Positions 32,289-43,084 of a DNA stretch of 64,000 nt are shown one piece after another. The notes beneath the pieces were generated by a model. The model was not told where the DNA came from. It saw only the letters and a program-made list of their open reading frames with translations, and did not search any database. The position numbers and the translations under genes are program-made. The stretch is taken from positions 7,213,230 through 7,277,229 of the forward strand of contig NW_004454177.1 of assembly GCF_000283155.1 (NCBI RefSeq), given 5' to 3'. Numbering within the stretch: the stretch's first letter is position 1; the number at the start of each line of letters is the position of its first letter. Source of the DNA: Ceratotherium simum simum (lineage: Eukaryota; Chordata; Mammalia; Perissodactyla; Rhinocerotidae).

Positions 32289-32500
32289 GGAGTGCGGCGG
32301 CGCGGGGGGGAAGCGCTCCCGGCCCCTGCATCGTTCTGTCTGGTTTCCCCGCGGGGCGACGAGGCGTCTGGCGGAGGCGAAGGGCCACTGCCGACTTCTG
32401 CGGGCAAGGGAAAGCGAACGCTGGTCAGCATAAGGGTGGCTGAATCTGCCCTGGGCTGGGCTGGGCGGAGAGGCCGGCCGCTTCTTCCACCCGGCTGGCG

Positions 32501-33250
32501 TGGAGATGGCACCCGATGAAGCTCCGAGGATGTTTCCCGCCAAGCCGTGGGATCTCCTTGTGCAGGGCCAGAGAAGGAAGCCTCGGCAATCAGGCTATTT
32601 CTTGCGGCCCTGCCATGCCAACTGTGACTCAGTTTCCAAGTCTGGAAAGGAAGGTGCTGAGTGGCCACTACGGGTCCTTCTAGCTCTGTGGCTTCACTGA
32701 AGCTCCCTTGCTGTGCTCGCCTGGAGGTGGGGTGGGTAACACACCCTCTGCCCTCCTTTCCACCCCTGGGAGTTTGGGATTCAGGGTGCTCTCCAAATGC
32801 CACCTCCCCACCTCCACTCTGAGCCCCTCCTCCCTCCCCACTTTGCTGTCCGTTTCTCTGGGTTGGTTACTGCTGCAGTTTCCAGGCATACTCTGATTCC
32901 GACTTCTCACTTGCAATCAAGAAACTAAAAATAGAGCATAAAGGAGCTCTCCAAGGGGGGTGGGTGGGGGTGGGCAGAGGACGAGGAAAGTGCTTGGTTC
33001 CTCCTGGGAATGCGACCTCATCAGCTCTACATAGCGAGTTAGAAATCCAATCCAGACCACTGGCAAGGGGCAGGGTGTGGGATGGGGAGCTGGCAAGAAA
33101 AGTGTTTGTGTGCTTGCCTGGGAAGTGGGGGTTGGGGAGAGGGAGCGTGGGCGTTTTAGATCCTCTGGGATGTGCCCACAGCATGACCTGCACAGTGGCT
33201 TCCCACTCCAGTGTGGAGTGAGAGCTAAAATCCACAGACCCTGGGGGTCC
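32501..33250. other. CpG-island shoulder; no recognised feature
   Basis: GC content falls away and CpG becomes rare. Overlapping frames on both strands (32917-33399 minus is the longest, 160 codons) have no domain. An untranslated first exon or intron start could be here but cannot be shown. Confidence 0.4.
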
Positions 33251-33256
33251 ACACGG

Positions 33257-33269
33257 GCACCAGAGGGCC
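33257..33269 (+). promoter_or_regulatory. CTCF-like motif, first of a pair
   Basis: GCACCAGAGGGCC fits the CTCF core CCASYAGRKGGCR at 11 of 13 positions by eye. It lies in unique sequence, in the same orientation as the stronger site 31 bases downstream. Confidence 0.35.
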
Positions 33270-33287
33270 TGTGTTCTAATTCATCTG

Positions 33288-33302
33288 CCAGGAGGGGGCG
33301 CC
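33288..33302 (+). promoter_or_regulatory. CTCF-like motif, second of a pair
   Basis: CCAGGAGGGGGCGCC matches the CTCF core CCASYAGRKGGCR at all but one position by eye and keeps the favoured GGGGGCGC run. About 0.8 kb from the CpG island, it could mark a promoter-proximal loop anchor. Confidence 0.5.
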
Positions 33303-33554
33303 CCATTCTAATTTTAACAAAGGCATCTTGTGCCAGCTGAGGCTCCGAGAAGGCTTGTGGAGACTGGTTGTGTAGTTGTCCTATTGGGCTTGGAGACAAA
33401 TAGGACCCCCGTCAGGGATTTCTTCTTCAGAACCTCAAAAATGGTCTTCTTTGGATTGTAAGAAATGGCTGTGTTGAAGCTTGATGTGATAAGATGGGCA
33501 ACTTGAAGGCATTGGGGCTATGCTAGGAGATGGCCCACAGGAGTGAGGGCTAAG

Positions 33555-33680
33555 GGGGGATCTAGATCTCAGACATCCAGTCCCAGAGGTGATGAACTGC
33601 CTCTCCAGCAGAGCTCCCTGGGGCTCAAGCTCAGAAAGGTAAGTGGACTTGTGAAAATTACCTAGCAGGTGTTAGGGGGA
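33555..33680 (-). mobile_element. MIR relic, antisense
   Basis: 'ctcagaaaggtaagtggact' and 'aattacctagcaggtgtta' correspond to antisense MIR ('cagagaggttaagtgacttgcc...cagctagtaag'). Confidence 0.55.
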
Positions 33681-33684
33681 GTGG

Positions 33685-33820
33685 GAGAGATGAAGCCTGA
33701 TTCTGGAGCCGGGAGCCCTAGGCTGCAGTCCTTGCTGTACCACTTTGTGCCCTTGGGCATGTTGCTTTTTTCTCTGAGCCTCAGTTTCTCCTCCTGTCTA
33801 ATAGGATGTATTGCATAAAA
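33685..33820 (+). mobile_element. MIR SINE, sense
   Basis: 'gattctggagccgggagccc', 'gtaccactttgtgcccttggg' and 'ctctgagcctcagtttctcc' are in MIR order. Confidence 0.8.
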
Positions 33821-34665
33821 GCTATGTGGTGGGGAGGGATCCTATAAACGCAAAGGGTCATAGTTATGACTTTCATCTCTCATGCATAAAAACAGGCAGC
33901 AGCCCAGCTTTATCTTCTAAGGGGCATGCGGAGGGAGGGCTTTATCTCCACCCTTGTCTGGTGCTGCCTCACAGGCCCCTTTCTCACATGGGGTATCTTT
34001 AGGACCCATGCTGCTTCCCCTCCTAGGGGAGGAAGGGAGGGGCTGATATTAGAATCCAGAGATTTGCCATTTTTTTGTACCACTGATTCAAATCAAGATA
34101 CTGTCTTTCAGTCTCCTCTCTGTCTTGCTGAATTCATTCCAGTTCCCTTACTAAGCCCATCTTGATTGAGAGAGAGTTGGTCCTTGAAAATGTGGTGATT
34201 TCTCCAGTGAGGGAGGGCTGAGCTGTGGGGAGTCAGGCCCCGCAGGGGGCCACCTGCACCCCTGGATGAGCCCATCCCCGCTTCCTCAGTCTCATCTGCA
34301 AGGCTGTTTCCTTCTGGTTTCTAAAGGAGCCCCTCTCATCACCCCTTAGGGAAGGCTGCAGGCATTTTGGGTGGATCCAAGGAGAGAAGAAGGTGGCCCC
34401 AGTTCCCAGGGAGCCCCCGCCTCCCTTTATGGATCATCATGTTTTGTCCTGCGCCCAGGCCGTCTGTCCCGTGGTGTCCTCTCTTCCCTGGCGGTCTGGT
34501 GTCAGGGGCTGTTCTGTGGCTCCCCGGGAATGTCTTTGGCCCCTCTGGGCGGGGCAGCAGGTGTATTTGGGATGAGGAGCTCTGAGGCACAAGGACTCTA
34601 CAATGTTCTGTGCGGAATCTGTAAAAGCACCAAGCCCAAGTGGGCGTGAAGCCCAACAAAGCTTT
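33821..34665. other. No recognised feature
   Basis: GC-rich unique sequence; overlapping frames at 34339-34659 on both strands have no conserved motif. Confidence 0.4.
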
Positions 34666-34667
34666 TT

Positions 34668-34960
34668 AAAATTACCATGTGCTGTCTTTTACTCTGATTA
34701 CAAAAATAATACATATTCATGCTCAAAAATTTGGAAAATACAGAAAAGCACAAAGAAAAAAATTCATCCATATTCCACTACCCGGAAGCAATCGCTATTA
34801 ATATTTGAGGTGTATCACCTCGCTGCCCTCCCCTCCCTCTCTGTCTCTTTCTCTGTCTTTTAGTAGGAATCGCATGCAGTAATACTTTTTTGTCACCTAC
34901 TTCATAACAGTGTGTTGGGAGCACTTTCCTGCACAACAAATGCTGCACAAAAAATTGTAG
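34668..34960 (+). repeat. Mammalian-wide interspersed repeat, family unresolved
   Basis: 'acaaaaataatacatattcat', 'ttggaaaatacagaaaagca' and 'tatattccactacccgga' form a familiar mammalian repeat pattern. I cannot place the family name reliably. Confidence 0.5.
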
Positions 34961-35495
34961 CCAGGTGTTTAGCCTGGAAACGTGGGAGAGCGGGCTCTCA
35001 GAGGGGAGCTTAGTGCTGACAGGTCCCAGCTCCCTCCCACTTCCAGTGAAGACAGAGGACCATAAAATCCATTGGCTGGAGGGGTAGCCTGAGAGAAAGG
35101 GCAGTATGCAACCCATGGTGTGCCAAGGATGTCTCAGGAGCATGCCAGGCTGATCCTGCTGCCTCACCTGAGGTCCGTTTCCTCCTACGTGCGTTCTTGC
35201 CCCAGTCACGGCAGGCCAGCAGGAGGCAGAGGGAGGGTCGAGGTACCAAGCACTTGGAGGCTCAAAATCACACTAGAAATGTAAGGACTGCCCATCAGTT
35301 ACTTAGAGTGAGGGTGGAGTGGAGAGCCTCTCTCCCAAAGGACGGGCTTGAGAAATGACCGTAACAAGGAAGCTGGTCCCCTTTAACTGCAGGGCTGTGA
35401 TTTAGCTGAGTAGGGTTGCATCCTGGGCCCTCAGCCTCACCAAATGTTGAGCACATAGTTACAGGATCTTGGTTTGGAGACCCTACCCGCACCCA
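34961..35495. other. No recognised repeat or gene; one CTCF-like motif
   Basis: Unique sequence. CCAGCAGGAGGCA at 35216-35228 fits the CTCF core at 12 of 13 positions by eye. Frames here (34778-35209 minus) have no domain. Confidence 0.35.
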
Positions 35496-35499
35496 TTGC

Positions 35500-36775
35500 C
35501 CATCTGTTCAGCACAGCATGCCAGATGCACCTTCCTTACAGCATTCTGAGGGGGTCATCCGACTCCTGACTTGACAAAAGCCTGTCTCCACTCTACCTGC
35601 CCAGACTTTTTTCTCTTTTCAAACTCAGCTCAAGATGCTCTTCCTTCAACAACAACACGCCCCCCCCAAATAACCCAATTAAAAATGGGCAAAGGACTTG
35701 AACACACAATATACAAACAACCAACAAGTATATGAAAAGATGCTCATCATCACTAATCATTAAAGAAATGCAAATCAAAACTACAATGACATATCACCTC
35801 AAAGCCATTAGGATGGCCACTATCAAAAAACCAGAAAATAATAAGCATTGAGAAGGATGTGGAGAAATTGGAACCCTCATTCACTTTAGTGGGATTGTAA
35901 AATGGTACAGCTGCTATGGAAAACAGTATGGTGGTTCCAAAATAAATAAGTACAATAGAACTACCATTCGATCCAGCAATTCTAGTTCTGGGTATACATC
36001 TGAAAGAATTGAAAGCAGGATTTCGAAGAGATATTTGCACACACATGTTCATAGCACCATTATTCACAGTAGCCAAGAGGTGGAAGCAACCCAAATGTCC
36101 ATTGATGGATGAATGGATAAACAAAATATAGTATGCATACAATGGAATATGATTCAGTCTTGAAAAGGAAGGAAATTCTGACACATGCTACAATATGGAT
36201 GAATTGAGGACATTATGCTAAGTGAAATAAGCCAGCCACAAAAAGACAAATACTGTATGATTCCGCTATACGAGGTATCTAAAGTGGCCAAACTCAGAAA
36301 CAGAAGGTAGAATGGTGGTTGCCAGGGGCTGGGGGAGAGGGAAATGGGGAGTTGTTGTTTAATGGCTGTAGAGTTTTAGCTTTGCAAGATGAAAAGAGTT
36401 TTGGAGATATGTTGCACAACAATGGAATATACTTAACACTACTGAATTGTAATTTAAAAATGGTGAAGATGGTAAATTTTATGTGTTTTTTACCACAACT
36501 AAAAATAAAAAAGATGCCTCTCCTGCCTTCTTTGGCCAATCCAGCAAAGAAAGAGCTCCCCTTTAAAGAAATCCCTAACTTACCTGCACTTTCTATGGCC
36601 AAGCTCCTAAACAGACCTGTTACCTTTTTATGTGTTCACATTGGTGCCTCCTTTCAGACAAGTTCTTTGAAGGCGGGGATAAAATCTTACCTCTTTCTTT
36701 TCCTTGTGGCACCTAACACAACGCCTCAAACATAATAGCAGCCCAATTAATATTTGCTGATTGACTGAATGATCA
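35500..36775 (+). mobile_element. L2 LINE 3' end, sense, split by an L1 insertion
   Basis: The left part 35500-35640 ('cagactttttt', 'aactcagctcaagatgct') resumes at 36511 ('aagatgcctctcctgcc') and ends in the L2 3' landmark 'caagttctttgaaggcgggg ... ggcacctaacacaacgcc ... aatatttgctgattgactgaatga'. Confidence 0.75.
35645..36510 (+). mobile_element. L1 LINE 3' end (L1M-type), 5'-truncated, sense
   Basis: Sense ORF2 end landmarks ('aaaatgggcaaaggacttga', 'gaaatgcaaatcaaaactac', 'atggtacagctgctatgg', 'atccagcaattctagttctg', 'aatggataaacaaaatatag', 'gtgaaataagccagccac') are followed by a 3' UTR ('ggtggttgccaggggctggg') and an A-rich end. Flanks AAGATGC at 35632-35638 and 36511-36517 look like the TSD core. 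Several frameshifts break the ORF. The antisense frame 35753-36184 is not a gene. Confidence 0.88.
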
Positions 36776-36779
36776 CTTC

Positions 36780-37365
36780 CCTTGATAAATTTTGGACTGT
36801 GGGCTGGAGGGTGATGGACAGAGGAGAGAGCAAATACAGAGGAGAAAGGCAGAAGACAGTACGTGGATGTGAGTATGTTTTCCACACATTGCCTATGACT
36901 TGTTTCCACTGATGTATTATGATGTATACTGACACACCAGTTTTACACGCACACACAGATGATGAGATTGGTGGAGTGGAGAGACCATGGATTCCTAATC
37001 TTGAGTTAGAATTAAACCCAAGGTGTTTTGGACTCTTTCAGAGGTTTTAAACTAAAAAACATTGGAAGGCATTAACCTGAACCACCTGGGGCATGTACCC
37101 AATTTTACTTTTCTTTAGAATTCCTAGAGAAACAGATTCGCAACTCTCCTCAGGAACACAGATCAGTGCCTTACAACTCTTCTGCCAGGAAAGATCTTCC
37201 TGACATCTCACCTCCATCCCTCTGGCCAAGATGTCAACTTCCCTGCTGAAAGCGGGAACGCTCCCTTGCACCGTATCCCTTGTAGGTGCGTTTAAAAATT
37301 GAGCATCAACAGAATAAAGATCCCTCACATTAGGTATCTAATTTTCTCTTTGTAGGATGGCTCCT
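36780..37365. other. No recognised feature
   Basis: Unique sequence with no repeat, exon or RNA landmark. Confidence 0.4.
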
Positions 37366-37369
37366 CTGC

Positions 37370-37530
37370 TAAATTAATTGTCTGGTTCTCTTGAAAAGCA
37401 ATCTTTTCCCCCAGTTCATGTTCCATTTTTGACCTAACACGGCCATTCTTGGCCTTTTGAATGGGATTTGCTTCTAGTCGGGAATTAAATTTCCATAGCA
37501 ACGCCGGCAGCCATCTTGAAAGCGCTCCCT
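37370..37530. promoter_or_regulatory. Candidate conserved element with RFX-like half site and YY1-like site
   Basis: AT-rich unique block ending in TTTCCATAGCAACGCC (37490-37505), whose complement GTTGCTATGG is an RFX X-box half site. Right after it, CAGCCATCTTG (37509-37519; complement CAAGATGGCTG) matches the YY1 core. The close pairing is promoter- or enhancer-like. Evidence is motif-level only. Confidence 0.4.
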
Positions 37531-38085
37531 CCCAGCCCTATCTTCAGCCCTATGCCCCCTCTAACCCAGGCGGTGGTCTGCTTGGTTGCGAGTCATGTGT
37601 ATATTTATTCTCGTTTCAGTCAGGGTGGACAACGGCAGTGGCGGCTCCAACAACTAACTGGGAGGAACAGAAATACATGAAGGAGTCTGCCTGTTTTCAG
37701 TCCTCCGGGCCCTGGGCTCCTGAGGAGACTTTGGTGTTTACTTTTTAGCTTTACAGCATTTTTTTTGAAACTGGGGACTGGAGGTTTTCATCTTATTTCT
37801 GAATTACCTGGGCCTTTTTCTCTAATTGGGGCACCCTGCTAAGCTCGAAGCAGGAGACAGGCCTGAATCCTAGCTTTGGGGATATGTCTGTTTGTTGAAA
37901 GTTGATTATTTATGGCTGTTTTTAAGTAAACCATAAGAAGTGTGAGGGTTGTTTTATTTTTCCCAAACACACCACTCAGCTCCCTATCAGTAATTCTGAA
38001 AGGATCTTTCCTTTGACTATGGAATCAGTTCCAAGCTGGATCACATGGCACTGAAGGCCTGCAGTTCACTGGCCTGGACTCAGTC
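37531..38085. other. No recognised feature
   Basis: Unique sequence, T-rich from 37735; no landmarks. Confidence 0.4.
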
Positions 38086-38089
38086 TTAA

Positions 38090-38715
38090 CTCCCTCACTC
38101 CTCCTTGGGTTCCTATCCTCCTGCCAAACAGGATGTGAGCATGTTGTCAGAATATATCCAACACTTAGCACTTCTCTGCCCTGTTCCTGAGAACTTGCAA
38201 CACCCTTTCTCACAACCCACCTGTTGAAGTTCTGTTCCTTCTTTAAGAGAGGGCTTCCCAAATGGTATGTTGTGAAGTATTCATTCCCCTTAGCCCTGAG
38301 GACCACCACATGGCGCTGGAGCTGCCACTGGAAGCCCTGCTGGTCCACACCCCCATCCATGGGCAGCACAGTGAGCCAGCCAGTTGTTACCATTTTCTGT
38401 GTGTGCCGTGTCCTGAAAAGGTTAGAAAGCACTGCTTTGAGGCCCAGCTCCATGCTGCCTCCTCCACAAAGCCTCTCCCAGACCTTCCAGCCTGAAGGCT
38501 CCTTGCCTTCCTTGGACATCTCCCCCAGTCCTTCTGGAGTGTCTTATGGTCTGCTTTGTATCATGGGTATTTATTGCTTTTTGACTGGCATCCTCCCTGC
38601 TTCCCTCCCCCCAAGGATTGGAAGCTCTTTGAGAATTTTGTTGTCGTTTAGTTGTTCACAGTGTCTAGAACTTGTCTTGCATGGACTTGAGACTCCTTAA
38701 ATGTCTGTTGATTTG
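38090..38715 (+). mobile_element. L2 LINE 3' portion, sense, with an internal foreign segment
   Basis: 38090-38252 ('ccctcactcctccttgggtt', 'gttccttctttaagagaggg') and 38435-38712 ('cacaaagcctctcccagacc', 'gattggaagctctttgagaa', 'cttaaatgtctgttgatttg') read as one L2. The segment 38255-38430 between them ('ggtatgttgtgaagtatt ... gttagaaagcactgctt') looks like a MER-type DNA transposon relic. The antisense and sense frames at 38025-38700 come from this composite. Confidence 0.55.
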
Positions 38716-39325
38716 AAATCTAGAGCTTCTGTAACCGCGGATTGTCCTCCAAGCCTCACTCCCCTTGATATGATGCTCTTACTTCAACGGCTCCACCACT
38801 GTTCAAAATATTTCAGGAATTTCTTTTCTGGAATTACTTTCAGAGAAGGTATATGAGCCAAAGAATAAAACTAGTCTCTTTTCTTTAGAATCAAACAACG
38901 TGTATTTAATTTTCATTTTGTTGTCATTGTTAGTCAACAAATATTTATTGAGCCCCAGGCACAGAGTTGTTTTTTAAAATTTAATATAAACTACTCGTCT
39001 ACCTTATTGGCAAGATTTGGCTCCAAATAAGTTTGGTCTTTTTCCAGAAATCGAATCTACTCTCAAAACATTAAAGTTTTACTATCTTGGAGAAGATTCA
39101 CAACAATGAAAGCAACGAATACAAAACTGCTGAAAAACAAAACAAACCAAAAAAACAGCGAGAATAAGTGCAGAGGAATCACTGGAATAAATGCAGAGCC
39201 TCCCAAAGTACCACACTGCCAGGGACGACATTAACTTGGATACATAAACTCGGGAGTGTTTGTTAAAAGGACAAAGTCTCCCTGGTTTATGTCACACCTC
39301 GTACAGGTATGTCATTCAGAGAATG
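38716..39325. other. Mostly unassigned; short L2-like end
   Basis: 38930-38972 ('agtcaacaaatatttattga' with 'gccccaggcacagag') matches an antisense L2 3' end. The rest is AT-rich unique sequence. Confidence 0.4.
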
Positions 39326-39329
39326 ATGA

Positions 39330-39510
39330 GCAAATATAGTGGTGAGATTATGTCATTTGAAGCCAACTGATGCCGTGTATGTCCTGGCTCTGTCGCTTAC
39401 TAGCTGGGCCAACTTGGGTAGTCATTTAATGTGTCTGGTAGTTTCTCGCCTACATAATGGAGGGATGGTGTCTACTTTATAGGGCTGTTGGAAAGATGAA
39501 TGGTGACTCT
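39330..39510 (+). mobile_element. MIR SINE, sense
   Basis: 'tggctctgtcgcttactagctg', 'gggccaacttgggtagtca' and 'tactttatagggctgttgg' follow MIR. Confidence 0.75.
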
Positions 39511-39910
39511 GGCACTCAGATATTCTGATTTCAAAGAAAATATCTACAAACATTTTGGAATATTATTTTTTTCCCCAGAAAATAGAAGGGCTAAGGAATA
39601 AATTGCTGCCTTCAAACTTTTGGAGACTTAGATTATAGACTAAGTTTTAAGATGTTCTCTGATTTCTCTGAAGAAAATAGTAGAAAACCTGGCATTTGGT
39701 TGCTGTAGAAATGAGATGGGCTGGATCTCATGAAGAACTTTCCCTGAAGATGGTTAGGGAGAGGGATGGACAAGTAAAAAAGACTGAGAAATCGTTTATT
39801 GAGAGACAGGATCTTACCTTGGCTAAGTGCATCAGAATACTTTCTGATTTCTTCCAGCAGAGCAGCTATTTGGAAGACAGTTGGAACCTTCTTCTGAGCT
39901 GTGGGCTCAG
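39511..39910. other. No recognised feature
   Basis: AT-rich unique sequence. Complementary frames at 39633-39914 and 39696-39920 overlap and have no domain. Confidence 0.4.
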
Positions 39911-39914
39911 ACAA

Positions 39915-40140
39915 ACATGATTATGCCGATAGATTTACTTACTTTCTATGTGCCAGGCCCTTCACACAAACCCACTCACTTCGCCCTGGGAAGTAAGTAC
40001 CCTGATGGTCCCCGTTTTATGGATGAGGAAACAAAGGCCCAGAGAGGCAAGAAAATTGACCAAGGTTACATAACTAGTCATTAGCAGAGCCAGGATTTGA
40101 ACTATCTTAACATCCCAGCAGCCTCATCACTCCTTGGCTC
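39915..40140 (-). mobile_element. MIR SINE, antisense, nearly complete
   Basis: 'tactttctatgtgccaggcc', 'ccccgttttatggatgagga', 'aaaggcccagagaggcaag' and 'tagcagagccaggatttga' reproduce the MIR antisense order. Confidence 0.85.
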
Positions 40141-40149
40141 TATCTACTT

Positions 40150-40346
40150 TAAGGATTTGCAGATTTGTCCAAATGAATTAATTACTTATTTATCCCATTT
40201 ATTGTTTGTCCTCCTCCACCAGTGTTTAGCTCCATGATGTCAAGAATTTTTGTCTTTCTTATGAACAGCAGAATCCCTAGGACCTAGAACAGTGGAAGCA
40301 CAAATTAGAGGTGCTTAATAAATATTTGTTGAATAAATGAACTTGT
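40150..40346 (+). mobile_element. L2 3' end, sense
   Basis: 'gctccatgatgtcaagaatt', 'ggacctagaacagtggaagc' and 'cttaataaatatttgttgaa' are the L2 3' terminus, ending in ATGAA. Confidence 0.8.
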
Positions 40347-40725
40347 TTATACATTTGTAATATATTACTCTTTTAACTTTCCTTTTTGTTTAGTGCATTG
40401 CTTTTTAGGAGTTCTGATCTGTGTGTCCCTGGGCCTTCTGACAGCTGTGTATTGTGCAGGTAGATTTCAATCAGTGTTATTAATCAACAGCCCAGCTCTG
40501 TTCTGGGGAAGGCATGTGCCCAGTCTAAAGCCTGCTTTCTATGAGTACTTTTCTTCGTTAGAGGCAATCATAAGCCTCAGAAATCAACTTGTCTTGGAGT
40601 TGTCATGATAAATAAGGCCCGCAAACATGATTTTCTGGTGTTTATTTCATTTTTTTACTCTTCTCTTTGCCACTGTCCCCTACCCCTGTTGTTTAACACA
40701 CAGCTGTTCAGTCATCTACTTTCCT
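40347..40725. other. No recognised feature
   Basis: AT-rich unique sequence; no landmarks. Confidence 0.4.
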
Positions 40726-40734
40726 TTGTAGTCC

Positions 40735-40870
40735 CTAAATGGAGTTACATGATTCTAGTCCACCTCCCTCATTTTATAGTTGAGGGAACTGAGGCCCAGA
40801 GTGGGGTGGTGACTTGCCCATGGTCATGGAGCTGGCAGAGCCTGGAATCAAGAGCTGATCCGCCTCCCAG
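40735..40870 (-). mobile_element. MIR-like relic, antisense
   Basis: 'ctcattttatagttgaggga', 'actgaggcccagagtgg' and 'gtgacttgcccatggtcat' match antisense MIR. Confidence 0.65.
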
Positions 40871-41079
40871 TCCAGGATGCTTTCTCCTTCACCGTGTGCC
40901 CTGGGCGGGAATGCCTTGTCTGAACAGGGATGAAAACAGATGTCATTGGTCCAGGGGATGGTGAGTTTGGGGTGAAGGGACGACAGAGGAGTTGAACGGT
41001 GACAAGCACCTCTCCTTGTTCTCCACCACCACGTAACCACTGCGCTCATTGGCAACCCCTTCAAATGATGGTATTTTCA

Positions 41080-41365
41080 GCAAATGGGAGGGAAGTAGGT
41101 CTTTCTCTTTCCCTCCCCCGACCCCTCATTGTAATTAGTTGTCAAAAAATTTTAGATGGAGGGGGGAATGCTCAGGTCCTGAAGAGATGATACAGCAAAG
41201 ATTTCATTTCATCTTGAATTTGACATTAAACTTTAATAGTCTCAAGGACAAGAAGCCAAAAGATATCAGATGTAATGAGATAAAGCAAAGTTTCTCTGAC
41301 AGCAAATTTGATCACAAATGGGCTCCAAGATTGCTTCTTTGATATAAATGAAACATAATTCATCT
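41080..41365. promoter_or_regulatory. Candidate conserved non-coding element
   Basis: AT-rich unique block with TTGTAATTAGTTGTC (41130-41144), 'gacattaaactttaatag', 'aaagatatcagatgtaatg' and 'aaatttgatcacaaatgg' between GC-rich flanks. No transposon landmark is present. Confidence 0.35.
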
Positions 41366-42055
41366 TCCAGCGCCCCGAATGGGCTTTCAGGCTGGGGATG
41401 AAGCTGGCATCTCTCTTGCCTGACAAGGGGCAGCACAGGGAGGAGGTGGAGGCTTTGCCGGACCCTGCCTGGGTAGTTGAGCTGCTCTGTGGGAAGAGAT
41501 GGAACAGGCAGCCGGGAGTTGGAGACCATTCCACGTTTCCAGCTGGGGCTGTAGACATCTCTGCTCTGAGCTGGGCTTGACTTGGGAGATCTTCTCAAGC
41601 TCAGGATGGCAAAGAGGGTGTCAAACAGGGTGACACCCCCTCACAGGTCTGGACTCTGTGGGAAACAGCTCTTTTGGTAATTTCCTGGTTTGGGCATGAG
41701 AGGCACAGCAGTTTTTCTTGAACACCCTATTCATTCTCCTCTGAAATGTCTTCTTGCTGTGTTTCCTTCCTTTCCACCCCTCCTGTGGCTGCCCAAATTC
41801 TGACAGTGTGGTGCTGAGGAGGAGGCAGGGTGGAGGGGTTGGGGTGGAGGGCTATGGCCTCCCAGTCTCCATCAACTCCCCACTGGTTTTTCAAATCTTG
41901 TATAAATTACCATGTTAATGCCTTCAGGGCCTGCTCACCACCTTTCCACAAGATTGCTGCCCTCAGCCTGTCTTATGCAGAGATGTTGCAGGTGCTGCTG
42001 GGTCAGCTTCTTAGGGTCTGGTCAAGGCCACTGCCACAGCCTCCCACTTAGCCTC
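41366..42055. other. No recognised feature
   Basis: GC-rich unique sequence; frames 41226-41598 (minus) overlap in two phases without domains. Confidence 0.4.
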
Positions 42056-42059
42056 CCGG

Positions 42060-42510
42060 CCTCCAGCCTTTGCCCCTTCTGATCCCTCCTCCTCAGGCTA
42101 CAAACCTGTAGATACTTTAGGACAGATGCCTTGGCCTGATGTCCCAAGTGCCTTTCTGGCCCAACGCCCTACAGGTCCTGAGCATCCCCTTTGTGGCCAC
42201 AGTGGGGGAGAGCACTCCCAGAGCAAACCACACCCCCTCATGCTTTTGCTCCTGAAGTCCCCTCAGGAAGCCTTTCCCCTCCTGCTCAAACACCACTCAC
42301 CCTCCTTCAGTCTCTGAGAAACCTTCCCTCCCCAGCTCCACCAGAAGACAGCTCCCCGCCTCTGGGTTCCTGGGCCCCTGATGACTCAGGGTCTGTCTTC
42401 CCTGTCTTACTGCAATTCCTGCACATATCTGTCTCCTTTTCTAGACCATGAACTCCTCAGGCCATGTCTCATTGATCTTTATATATCCCTGGGTATGGCA
42501 TATGGCATGG
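42060..42510 (+). mobile_element. L2 LINE 3' portion, sense
   Basis: 'tgcctttctggcccaacgcc', 'cctcaggaagcctttcccc', 'gaccatgaactcctcaggcc' and 'atatatccctgggtatggc' follow the L2 sense 3' order. Confidence 0.65.
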
Positions 42511-43080
42511 AGCCGGTACCATATGAGGATGCATTAGACGAGACTGAATCCCGGCCCATGGCATGGCCTTCTGGGATGTGCCTGACTCAGTTTGGCTGAT
42601 AACCCTCCCCTGGGGTTAAGAGAATCAGAATGCATGCATGCATATCTATCTGCCCAGAGGGAACAAATACAACAAATACAGTAATTCAAACTAAATAACT
42701 TTGTCCAAATTCTCCTTGTTTGAGATCTTGGGATTGCAAAATTGAGACTGGATCGAAGACAGAAGATCTGCTGACCTCATCTTCTCCTTTTTCCTAGAGG
42801 CCCAGAATGAGGGCTCGGGCTAAGGCATCTTCACCTGTCTCAGCTGAAGACAGCCTGAACACCTGCTGGGGAGGGAGCTCTCCTTGGAAAGGGAGTGTTG
42901 AGTTTGGCATTACTTGGGCTGTCCTAATGTGTGGCCAGGGGAGCTGTGCTAGAGAAGGGTCTGCACGAGAGATGGGCTGGGTCCAACCTGGGAGGCAGAA
43001 TGAGAGATAGAAAGCAAAGACTGGTGTACTAATTCAAGGGGAAGGTGGTGTTGAGAGATCTGGGTCTAATCAGAAATGTA
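42511..43080. other. No recognised feature
   Basis: Unique sequence; a short GCAT run at 42632-42645. Confidence 0.4.
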
Positions 43081-43084
43081 GATT

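Larger units (their letters stand above)
31645..32500. promoter_or_regulatory. CpG island, probable promoter (contains an assembly gap)
   Basis: CpG dinucleotides, otherwise rare in this window, are dense from the gap to about 32480 (runs such as cgccgggcgagcggcctc and ggcggcggcgcggggcgg). No TATA box is obvious. An E-box and inverted CCAAT box lie just right of the gap. Frames reading through (31631-32077 minus, 31963-32433 plus, 32285-32803 minus) are GC-driven and lack recognisable domains. The gene served, and its direction, cannot be deduced. Confidence 0.8.

Noticed and set aside
32285..32803. 172-codon minus-strand frame in the CpG island shoulder
   Set aside because: GC-driven absence of stops, Pro/Ser/Gly-rich without conserved motif, and frames on the opposite strand are also open.
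33636..33646. Perfect splice-donor-like AAAGGTAAGTGG
   Set aside because: It falls inside an antisense MIR whose consensus naturally reads 'agaggttaagtgact'; no upstream exon evident.
33821..34665. Overlapping 90-106-codon frames as a possible exon
   Set aside because: Frames open on both strands in GC-rich DNA, with no splice-bounded exon or conserved motif.
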